Assembly (NCBI RefSeq): GCF_016458305.1
Contig: NZ_JAEMHL010000008.1
Coordinates: 124,001 to 188,000 of the forward strand
Reading direction: 5' to 3'
DNA from: Geomonas anaerohicana
Lineage (GTDB): Bacteria > Desulfobacterota > Desulfuromonadia > Geobacterales > Geobacteraceae
Length of the DNA: 64,000 nt
The position numbers were made by a program, and so were the translations under genes. Of the stretch, positions 57,819 to 64,000 are shown piece after piece (the stretch's first letter is position 1; every line of letters begins with the position of its first letter). The notes under the pieces were generated by a model. It did no database searches. It saw only the letters and a list, made by a program, of their open reading frames with translations, and was not told the origin of the DNA.

Positions 57819-59853
57819 GGTCTCTCCCGTCAGTGGGGGACGTCGCCGATGTCCAATCCCGCCCCTCCGTCCTCCGCTCAGCACCGTAGCGCACCAGGTC
57901 CGGGCTCACCCTGCGCACCCCCTTGTAGGAGGCGGAAGCCAGAAACTGCCGGTGCAGGATCTCAGTGGAGAGTACCCCCATGAGAGCCATATTGGCGAAC
58001 TCCCCGACCGTCCCTGACGGGGCTTCGAGCACCCTTTGGTAGAGACGCGCCACCTTGGCCGCATCGAAGTACCCGCTCGCCTTCAGGCTTGGTCCGGACA
58101 GCAGCTCGTCCACATAGTCCGCAGACGCGGTCGCTGTGAACAGTGCACTTACCGGCGCCCGGTACGGGTGTTTCGGCCTGTCCGCGATCCGCGGCGGCAA
58201 AAGATTGCGGCAGGACCTGCGCAATAAATACTTCTCCTGCAGCCCCCTCATCTTCCACTTGGCCGGTAGCCGAAACGCGAAATCGATGACCCGGTAGTCC
58301 AGGAAGGGGTGGCGCATCTCCACCGAGTGGGCCATGGCGACCCGGTCCCCCTGTGAAGAGAGGAGAAAACCGGCCAGGAACAACTCGATTTCCAGCACCT
58401 GCGCGCGACAGAAGAGGTCACGGCCGGCGAATCCCTCCGGCAGCCAGCGCCCCAGCTCCTCCCGGGGGTCATAGCCGGACAGGCAGCTGCGATATTCCGC
58501 TGAGAGGAAGGTGAGGTTGCGGATCCCCCCCCCCCAGCGCACGGCATGGGAGAAGAAGGGATCTTGCAGTTGCTCCGGCTTGGCGGAGAAAAATTCCTGC
58601 AGGAATGACCGCCCGCGCGAGGGATTATTGAAGATGTAGGGGTAGAGCCGCTCCAAAAGCCTCGGCCGCCGCGCTGAGCCTGGACGTCTCCCCCAATAGT
58701 CCCTGACCTTGGCCTCTTTGAAGATGTGATACCCTCCCAGCATTTCGTCCGCCCCCTCTCCCGAGAGGACCACCTTGTAACCCTCGGAGTGCACCAGTTG
58801 CGACAGCAGGAACATGGGGACCGGCGAACTGCGCAGGGTCGCCTGCTCACAGTGCCACACCGTTTCCGGCAGCAGGCGCCTGATCTGCTGGTCTTCCACC
58901 AGCACGCGCCGGTGGTCGGTCCCCAGGTGGCGCACCATTTCCTCCTGCGCCAGGCTTTCGTCGAAGGCCGCATCGGCAAAACCGAGGGAGAAGGTCTTCA
59001 GGCGGCTTTTGCAGTGGCGCGCGATCAGCGTTGCGATGATGGAGGAATCGAGCCCCCCGCTCAGGTAGGCCCCGACAGGGACGTCGGCTCGCAGCCGCAG
59101 GCGCACCGCGTCTTCCAAGAGCTCGGCAAAGCGCTCGGTAGCCTCGGACAGCCCGAGCCTGAAGTGCTCTTCCGGCGGGAGGGCAGGGATGCGCCAATAG
59201 GCCTTGGGACGGGAGGGCTGACCTTTGACCTGCAGGTAGTGCCCCGGAGGCAGCGCCTCGATCCCCGCGAAGAAGGTCCTGCCAGGGAGGGTGCTCCAAA
59301 AAACGAACAGCTGCCCGATCGCCTCCGGGTCGAGTTCCCTGCGACCGGTAACGGCGAGGATAGCCTTGATCTCGGAAGCGAACAGCAGTTGACCGCCACT
59401 CCAGGTGTAGTACAGCGGCCGCACTCCGACCCGGTCCCTGGCCAGGAAGAGCTCGCCCTTTGTGCTGTCCCAGATCGCGAAGGCGAACTGTCCGTTGATC
59501 CTGTCCAGGCAGGCGGGCCCGTACTCCTCATACAGGTGCAGCAGCACCTCGGTATCGGTCTGAGTGCTGAACCGGTGCCCGCGGGCAAGCAACTCCCGTT
59601 TCAACTCGAGGTAGTTGTAGGCCTCACCGTTATACACGATCCACAGTTCCCCGGTCTCGTTGCAGATGGGCTGGATGCCGCCGTCGATGCCGATAATGCT
59701 CAAGCGCAGATGTCCCAGGGCGACCCGGTGGTCGAGGTAGACACCGGACTGGTCTGGCCCACGGTAACGCAGCGGCGAGATCATGGTCACCATCTGCTCC
59801 AAGGTGGGGGGCGGCTGGTCTGCCATGTTAATTATTCCAGCAATACCGCACAC
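57796..59853 (-). CDS. Asparagine synthetase-like glutamine amidotransferase (AsnB family)
   Basis: 685 residues from a GTG start at 59853, followed directly by Cys2 (N-terminus M-CGIAGIINMADQPPP) as the class II glutaminase nucleophile. AGGAGG precedes it. The glutaminase domain includes LRYRGPDQSGVY and NGEAYNYLELK. The synthetase domain has the PP-loop YLSGGLDSSIIATLIA and GEGADEMLGGY. It therefore releases ammonia from glutamine and amidates an adenylated carboxylate. Its location suggests a secondary product or glycan amidation rather than asparagine supply. An upstream open extension to 60054 lacks a ribosome-binding site. Confidence 0.9.
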   Translation of the reverse strand: MCGIAGIINMADQPPPTLEQMVTMISPLRYRGPDQSGVYLDHRVALGHLRLSIIGIDGGIQPICNETGELWIVYNGEAYNYLELKRELLARGHRFSTQTDTEVLLHLYEEYGPACLDRINGQFAFAIWDSTKGELFLARDRVGVRPLYYTWSGGQLLFASEIKAILAVTGRRELDPEAIGQLFVFWSTLPGRTFFAGIEALPPGHYLQVKGQPSRPKAYWRIPALPPEEHFRLGLSEATERFAELLEDAVRLRLRADVPVGAYLSGGLDSSIIATLIARHCKSRLKTFSLGFADAAFDESLAQEEMVRHLGTDHRRVLVEDQQIRRLLPETVWHCEQATLRSSPVPMFLLSQLVHSEGYKVVLSGEGADEMLGGYHIFKEAKVRDYWGRRPGSARRPRLLERLYPYIFNNPSRGRSFLQEFFSAKPEQLQDPFFSHAVRWGGGIRNLTFLSAEYRSCLSGYDPREELGRWLPEGFAGRDLFCRAQVLEIELFLAGFLLSSQGDRVAMAHSVEMRHPFLDYRVIDFAFRLPAKWKMRGLQEKYLLRRSCRNLLPPRIADRPKHPYRAPVSALFTATASADYVDELLSGPSLKASGYFDAAKVARLYQRVLEAPSGTVGEFANMALMGVLSTEILHRQFLASASYKGVRRVSPDLVRYGAERRTEGRDWTSATSPTDGRDHGTADGA

Positions 59854-60002
59854 TTTGATCCTCCTGGCAGGGCGTTGCCTGCCCTCCGGCCGGCGCAAAA
59901 CCATTAAACTATACCAATGTAAGTTTTGGAAGCAACGCGCAGCGCCTTTTTTGGCGGGAGTGTGGGGAAGGTTAAAGAAGGAGGGGCTTGATCTTTCATT
60001 AG

Positions 60003-60018
60003 TGTGACAACCGTCACA
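60003..60018. promoter_or_regulatory. CRP/FNR-family palindrome in the divergent control region
   Basis: TGTGACAACCGTCACA is a perfect TGTGA-N6-TCACA inverted repeat, the CRP-family consensus form. It lies between the amidotransferase operon (minus) and the riboswitch-controlled transcript (plus). Confidence 0.55.
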
Positions 60019-60071
60019 AGCGTTCCGGCGGGGAACTGCTACTGTCTCGTTCAAACAAACAGCTGCAGCCA

Positions 60072-60154
60072 GATATCGATAATACTAAAACTTCCGCGAG
60101 GAAGTGACGGAAAGCCTAAGGGTCTCACGCAGACAGCCGGGTTGCCGAAATATC
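60072..60154 (+). ncRNA. GEMM-I cyclic-dinucleotide riboswitch aptamer
   Basis: The order is P1 GATAT (60072-60076) pairing with ATATC (60150-60154), AATACTAAAAC, a CTTCC-GCGA-GGAAG hairpin with GNRA loop (60091-60104), GACGGAAAGCCTAAGGGTCT, the CACGC loop, AGAC, then AGCCGGGTTGCC. These are the conserved GEMM-I elements in the form found in Geobacter, where members bind c-di-GMP or 3',3'-cGAMP. Which ligand applies here cannot be settled by eye. It precedes the genes for secreted proteins at 60359 and 61906. Confidence 0.85.
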
Positions 60155-60183
60155 CACTGGATACCAAGGCACCGGCTTTTTTT
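60136..60183 (+). terminator. Riboswitch expression-platform terminator
   Basis: GCCGGGTTGCC (60136-60146) pairs with GGCACCGGC (60168-60176), with TATCC/GGATA pairing inside, and T7 follows (60177-60183). The left arm is also the 3' part of the aptamer, so aptamer folding and termination exclude each other. This predicts an ON switch. Confidence 0.8.
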
Positions 60184-60230
60184 GCGTCCGGAGTCTCTGC
60201 AGCTAAGACCAAAGGGGAAAAGGAGGCTAG

Positions 60231-60359
60231 ATGAGCACCCCAACCACGGCGGCCAGAAGCAAAGCAGGGCGCCAGTCAGGAACCTCGCGGGCGGGCAGCA
60301 AGCCCCCCAGGGAAAACCACCTGCCGGACCGGCACAAAGAACAGGAGGAAGCAGCCTAA
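60231..60359 (+). CDS. 42-residue small ORF coupled to the secreted repeat protein
   Basis: ATG 60231 has an excellent AAAAGGAGG site (60218-60226). It encodes 42 residues (MSTPTTAARSKAGRQSGTSR to HKEQEEAA), basic, with no hydrophobic segment. Its TAA overlaps the next ATG by one base (TAATG at 60357-60361). This indicates translational coupling, with the small ORF either a leader that controls translation or a real small protein. Confidence 0.55.
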   Translation: MSTPTTAARSKAGRQSGTSRAGSKPPRENHLPDRHKEQEEAA

Positions 60360-61885
60360 TGTCCAAAAGCAGTACACGAAAAAGCCTTGCCGTCCTTACC
60401 AGGATGGCCTTCATTGCTGTCATGGTTTTCACCGCGATGGCGACAACGACGCTGACAGCAACACCGGCGGCGGCAGCTCAGGCCAACATCGCCTGGAGCG
60501 CTCCGACCGACAGCACCGGGGTAACCGGCTACAAAGTCCACATCGGCGGGAGCAGCGGCAGCTACTCGCAGCACATCGACGTCGGCAGCACCACGAGCTA
60601 CTCGAGCAGCAGCCTAAGCGACGGGAGCACCTACTACTTCGCCGTCACCGCTTACAACGCGGCGGGGGCCGAGAGCGCCTACTCCAACGAGATCAGCAGG
60701 AGCTTCCCGGCACTCCCCACCACGTACACCATCACCGCGACGGCCGGTGCCGGCGGCACCGTCACCGCCTTGAGCAACACCAAGGTGAGCACGGCGACCA
60801 GCGGCAGCTCCACCATCACCAGCGTGACCGTCACCTCCGGTGCGAGCCAGTCCTTCAGCATCACCCCCGCCACAGGCTACAAGGTGGCTGGGGTCACCGT
60901 GGACGGCGTCACTAAAGGTGCCGTCACCTCCTACACCTTCAGCAACGTGACCGCCAACCACACCATCTCGGCCAGCTTCACCCTCAACAGCTACAGCATC
61001 ACCGCCAGCGCCGGCACCGGCGGCAGCATCACCCCGTCCGGGACCGCCACCGTCGCCGCTAACGGGAGCCAGAGCTACACCATCACCCCCGCCACAGGCT
61101 ACAAGATCGCCGCGGTCACCGTCGACGGCGCATCGGTGGGCGCAGTGGGCAGCTACACCTTCAACCTGGTCAGCGCCAACCACACCATCGCCGCGAGCTT
61201 CGCGCTCAACAGCTACACCATAACGGCAACGGCCGGCACCGGCGGCAGCATCACCCCCTCGGGGACCGCCACGGTCTCGAGCGGCAGCAAGAGCTACACC
61301 ATCGCGGCGGCCAGCGGCTACAAGATCGCGGACGTCAAGGTGGACGGTGTCTCCAAGGGAGCCATCGCCAGCTACAGCTTCAGCAACGTCACCGCCAACC
61401 ACACCATCGCGGCGAGCTTCAGCGTGGCAAGCGGCATAACGGTCTTCGCCACCAATGCCGGGGGCGCCGCCTTTACAGGCAGCGACGGGACCGCCTACAA
61501 GGCCGACAGCTACTATTCCGGCGGCACCGCCAAGGCCATCACCGCGACCATTGCCGGCACAACTGATGATGTGCTGTACCAGAGCTACCGCTACGGCAGC
61601 ACCACTGCCGGGAGCGTCATGTCCTACAATATCCCTGTTGCCAACGGCAACTATTCGGTCGTGCTGAAATTTGCGGACAACGTGGGGACCGGCCAAAGGG
61701 TATTCGACGTAAAAATGGAAGGAACCACTGTTCTTTCGAATTTTGACATCTATGCCAAGGCTGGCAATAATACTGCTTACGATGTGACGATACCTGTCAG
61801 CGTGGCTGACGGCGTGCTGAACATAGGATTTGTGACCAAGATCAGCAGCCCGAAGATCAACGGCATCGTCGTGAAAACCAGGTAG
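60359..61885 (+). CDS. Secreted FN3 / InlB-like-repeat / malectin-like protein
   Basis: 508 residues from the ATG at 60359. Signal peptide (cleavage near PAAAA, about 40), an FN3 domain (about 41-115, GVTGYKVHIGGSSGSY and YYFAVTAYNAAGAESAYSNEI), then three InlB-like divergent repeats (about 120-355) with the shared core SYTFSNVTANHTI. A malectin-like domain closes the protein (about 360-505: FATNAGGAAFTGSDG, YSVVLKFADN, INGIVVKTR), which would bind di- or oligosaccharide. A matrix or surface-glycan-binding role is likely. Under control of the riboswitch. Confidence 0.82.
   Translation: MSKSSTRKSLAVLTRMAFIAVMVFTAMATTTLTATPAAAAQANIAWSAPTDSTGVTGYKVHIGGSSGSYSQHIDVGSTTSYSSSSLSDGSTYYFAVTAYNAAGAESAYSNEISRSFPALPTTYTITATAGAGGTVTALSNTKVSTATSGSSTITSVTVTSGASQSFSITPATGYKVAGVTVDGVTKGAVTSYTFSNVTANHTISASFTLNSYSITASAGTGGSITPSGTATVAANGSQSYTITPATGYKIAAVTVDGASVGAVGSYTFNLVSANHTIAASFALNSYTITATAGTGGSITPSGTATVSSGSKSYTIAAASGYKIADVKVDGVSKGAIASYSFSNVTANHTIAASFSVASGITVFATNAGGAAFTGSDGTAYKADSYYSGGTAKAITATIAGTTDDVLYQSYRYGSTTAGSVMSYNIPVANGNYSVVLKFADNVGTGQRVFDVKMEGTTVLSNFDIYAKAGNNTAYDVTIPVSVADGVLNIGFVTKISSPKINGIVVKTR
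60724..61425 (+). repeat. Three tandem InlB-like repeat units within the FN3/malectin gene
   Basis: Units of about 210-270 bp begin near 60724, 60991 and 61213. Each encodes Y-T/S-ITA-A-G-GG, GY-I-VTVDG and SYTFSNV-ANHTI-ASF. The DNA is also strongly similar between units. Confidence 0.75.
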
Positions 61886-61905
61886 AAAAACTCAAAGGAA
61901 GGTAT

Positions 61906-63513
61906 ATGACGTCAAAAGTAACGTTATTCGGCAAGAAGATAGCAGTAGCGGCAGCAGTGATTCTTTGTTTTAGCGCCACAGTGGCCTCCGCATCGACCTA
62001 CTACGTCGACTCCGTCGCGGGCTCCGATAGCAACGCCGGCAGCAGCACCGCTCCGTGGAAAACGGTAACCAAAGTAAACGGCATGTCCTTTTACCCGGGG
62101 GACCAGATCCTCTTCAAGTGCGGGGGGAGTTGGGACACCCTGTTGAAGCCTTCATCGGGTACCAGCGGCTCTCCGGTAAGCTACGGGGCCTACGGCACCG
62201 GTAACAAGCCGTTGATCCGAGGTTTTTACGCCTCCAGCAAGTCGTACATTACCGCTCAGAACATCGCGTTTCGAAACGGCAGTACGGACAGCCCCGCCAC
62301 CATCCTGACCTCGCACCACATCGTGCTCAGGAACTGCGACATCATCGCTGACCCCAGTAACTCGACCTGGGCGGCGCTGTACATGCTGCTGAACTCGCAC
62401 CACAACGAGATCAGCGGTTGCAATATCGCACACCTGACCACCAGCAGACAGTCCGATGCAGTCAACCTGAGAAGGAATGCCAACTACAACATCATCAGGA
62501 ACAACAATATCGGTGCGGCTACCCACTACTCGCTCTCCCTGGAAGGGTTCGACTCGACCTACCCAACCTACAGCTGCAACTATAACCTCATTCAAGGGAA
62601 CACAATCTACAACCCGCAGGGTGCCACAATGGGGCTGCAGTCCGGGTCGAGCAACAACGTGGTGGAGAAAAACACCGTCTACGGCGGCAAGAGCACGAGC
62701 TACGATGCCAACCTCCCCCGCACCTTCAAGGCGGTGTCGCAGAACAACATCATCCGCTACAACATCCTGCGGGACAACACGACCAGCACTTCCAGCGGTC
62801 TGGGCATGGAGGTCTACGCCTACAACACCGACCCGCCCAACGTCGCCATCGGCAACCGGGTCTACAACAACACGATCACCAACATCACAAAGTACCCCAT
62901 CGTCATCGCTACCAACGGCGACAGCGGGGCGACCGCCTACAACAACTACTTCAAGAACAATGCGGTCTATAACAACCTGGACACCTATCAGCTGTGGATC
63001 CAGAAGAACAGCGTCATCTACGACAACTTCTTCTCCAACAACCTGTTCTTCAAAACCGGCACCAGCGCCATCATGAACGTTCAGGGTAAATACGGCACGG
63101 TAGCCGACATCCAGGCGGCCGACCCCACTCACTTCAAGAGCAACCTGCAGACCGCGCCGATGCTGGACTCGACCTACAAGCCGCAGATCGGCTCTCCCTG
63201 CATCGATGCCGGGGACTTCCTGACCAAGGTGACCAGCGCCGGCGGCAGCGGCTCGGTAATCACCGTCGCCGACGACGGCTACTTCTCGGACGGCATGGGG
63301 CTCACCGCGGGCGATACCATCATGGTCGGAAACTACACCGCCACCATCACGGCGATCAACCGCTCCACCCATCAGATCACGTTGAACCAGAGCGTGACCT
63401 TCAAGACCGGCGACGCGGTCAGCATGCCCTACAAAGGGAGCAAGCCCGATATCGGCGCCATCGAGTACCAGCAGGTCGTGGCCCAGCCGCTCAACCTGCA
63501 GTTCACCAACTAG
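61906..63513 (+). CDS. Secreted right-handed parallel beta-helix protein
   Basis: 535 residues with a signal peptide (cleavage near ASAST). STYYVDSVAGSDSNAGSSTA is the usual start of such proteins, followed by TVTKVNGMSFYPGDQILFKCGG. Many short turns repeat as IxxNxI or NNIIRYNILRDN (about 100-360), typical of pectate lyase/NosD-like solenoids. It acts on, or binds, extracellular polysaccharide; catalytic residues cannot be assigned by eye. AAAGGAAGG precedes the ATG; 20 nt after the upstream gene, same operon. Confidence 0.82.
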   Translation: MTSKVTLFGKKIAVAAAVILCFSATVASASTYYVDSVAGSDSNAGSSTAPWKTVTKVNGMSFYPGDQILFKCGGSWDTLLKPSSGTSGSPVSYGAYGTGNKPLIRGFYASSKSYITAQNIAFRNGSTDSPATILTSHHIVLRNCDIIADPSNSTWAALYMLLNSHHNEISGCNIAHLTTSRQSDAVNLRRNANYNIIRNNNIGAATHYSLSLEGFDSTYPTYSCNYNLIQGNTIYNPQGATMGLQSGSSNNVVEKNTVYGGKSTSYDANLPRTFKAVSQNNIIRYNILRDNTTSTSSGLGMEVYAYNTDPPNVAIGNRVYNNTITNITKYPIVIATNGDSGATAYNNYFKNNAVYNNLDTYQLWIQKNSVIYDNFFSNNLFFKTGTSAIMNVQGKYGTVADIQAADPTHFKSNLQTAPMLDSTYKPQIGSPCIDAGDFLTKVTSAGGSGSVITVADDGYFSDGMGLTAGDTIMVGNYTATITAINRSTHQITLNQSVTFKTGDAVSMPYKGSKPDIGAIEYQQVVAQPLNLQFTN

Positions 63514-63541
63514 CGGGTACGGCTCCAGCCGGAACCGACGC

Positions 63542-63582
63542 AAGAAGGGGGCAGCGGCCGATACCGCTGCTCCCTTCTTTTC
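63542..63582 (+). terminator. Rho-independent terminator after the beta-helix gene
   Basis: AAGAAGGGGGCAGCGG (63542-63557) pairs with CCGCTGCTCCCTTCTT (63564-63579), then TTTTC. Confidence 0.85.
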
Positions 63583-63598
63583 ATTGCGTGCAGCCGGC

Positions 63599-64000
63599 CT
63601 AAGCGGTCAGGTGCGACAATGCGCAGAACATCCAGGCCTGCGACCAGCGGATGTAGGGGATCTTGTTAGTGAATGCCCGGTACTTCTGGTAGTAGAAGTA
63701 TCCCGTCCCGTCCTGCATATGCTCCACGGCCCAGCGGGCGATCTGTTCCGCCAGGGGGAGGCTCTCTTCGCTGTGCGCGGAGAGTTCCAGGCAGGTGAGG
63801 ATGCCCTGGGCGGAGCAGTGGATGTCGATGGGATAGAGAGAGTCGTGATAGTACTTCGGGCAACCGTCATGCAGCCAGAAGTGGTCCAGGTAGTACTGAT
63901 ACCCCTTGCGCAGTTCCTTTTCCCAGGTCTGTTCCTCGGCAAACTGCATCCACCTTTTCAGCGAAACGAGATTGAAGCCGGTGTGAAAACTGTCGATGAA
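63599..64000 (-). CDS. C-terminal part of a six-hairpin (alpha/alpha-toroid)-like protein, 5' end outside window
   Basis: The frame is open to the window edge (134 residues present) and includes FIDSFHTGFNLVSLKRW before an internal ATG, so this is not a complete small gene. Aromatic-rich helices (FYYQKYRAFTNKIPYIRWSQAW) and DIHCSAQGILTCLEL are in line with alpha/alpha-toroid carbohydrate-active proteins from exopolysaccharide loci. No catalytic residues are visible in this part. Function is only suggested. Confidence 0.6.
   Translation of the reverse strand, partial: FIDSFHTGFNLVSLKRWMQFAEEQTWEKELRKGYQYYLDHFWLHDGCPKYYHDSLYPIDIHCSAQGILTCLELSAHSEESLPLAEQIARWAVEHMQDGTGYFYYQKYRAFTNKIPYIRWSQAWMFCALSHLTA

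Noticed and set aside
60104-60358. Upstream extension of the FN3/malectin gene to 60104
   Set aside because: It would translate through the riboswitch and its terminator; the ATG at 60359 gives a proper signal peptide and follows AGGAGG.

Overview
The window looks like a chromosomal piece of a Geobacteraceae-type bacterium (Geobacter/Geomonas/Citrifermentans relative). It is high-GC and carries many c-type cytochromes with repeated CXXCH motifs, a cytochrome bc complex whose c subunit is multiheme, a Geobacter-style GEMM riboswitch, and Geobacter-like dispersed intergenic repeats. The genus is inferred from gene content; no rRNA or tRNA gene was seen.

Layout. 1-0.3 kb: C-terminal end of a large multiheme cytochrome. 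0.5-2.9 kb: two family-2 glycosyltransferases and a DUF2304 membrane protein. 2.9-4.5 kb: an acyl/acetyl-CoA synthetase. 4.7-22.9 kb: one long plus-strand polysaccharide (probably O-antigen) locus. It holds an ABC exporter (Wzm/Wzt-like), a polysaccharide pyruvyl transferase-like protein, several family-4 glycosyltransferases, a three-domain glycosyltransferase, and three WbsX-like genes, each followed by a family-4 glycosyltransferase. A bidirectional terminator closes it. 22.9-26.8 kb: two secreted proteins on the minus strand, an S53 (sedolisin-type) peptidase and a collagen-like protein. 27.2-30.8 kb: envelope proteins (DUF3108, a GT-C/TPR membrane protein, a two-repeat lipoprotein).

31.2-45.4 kb is the most striking part: a minus-strand block of five multiheme cytochromes. 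A 20-heme protein is built as a 10+10 duplication. A tetraheme protein has the motif order I associate with OmcE-type nanowire cytochromes. A six-gene operon encodes a cytochrome with up to 15 hemes, two six-bladed NHL-propeller lipoproteins, a pentaheme lipoprotein, an outer-membrane beta-barrel, and a cytochrome with up to 12 hemes whose N-terminus repeats the tetraheme pattern. It reads as an outer-membrane electron conduit plus extracellular cytochrome export or assembly system. The OmcE-like gene and the operon each have an upstream TGAT-N4-ATCA palindrome typical of FNR/CRP regulators.

45.6-54.4 kb: an unidentified conserved protein, DUF2318 and heavy-metal-binding proteins, a ferredoxin paired with a histidine kinase, a dehydrogenase, an arsenosugar radical-SAM pair (ArsS-like), and a Rieske/cytochrome b/pentaheme cytochrome c complex. 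54.4-59.9 kb: a minus-strand operon of asparagine synthetase-like amidotransferase, AMP-forming ligase, NAD synthetase-like protein, acyl carrier protein and hexapeptide acyltransferase. This looks like a small acyl/amide biosynthetic pathway feeding a glycan. Divergent from it, across a CRP-like palindrome, a GEMM-I riboswitch with an overlapping terminator precedes a 42-codon ORF translationally coupled to a secreted FN3/repeat/malectin-like protein, then a secreted beta-helix protein. A truncated six-hairpin-like protein enters from the right edge. The 54-64 kb part therefore looks like a cyclic-dinucleotide-controlled extracellular polysaccharide or matrix locus.
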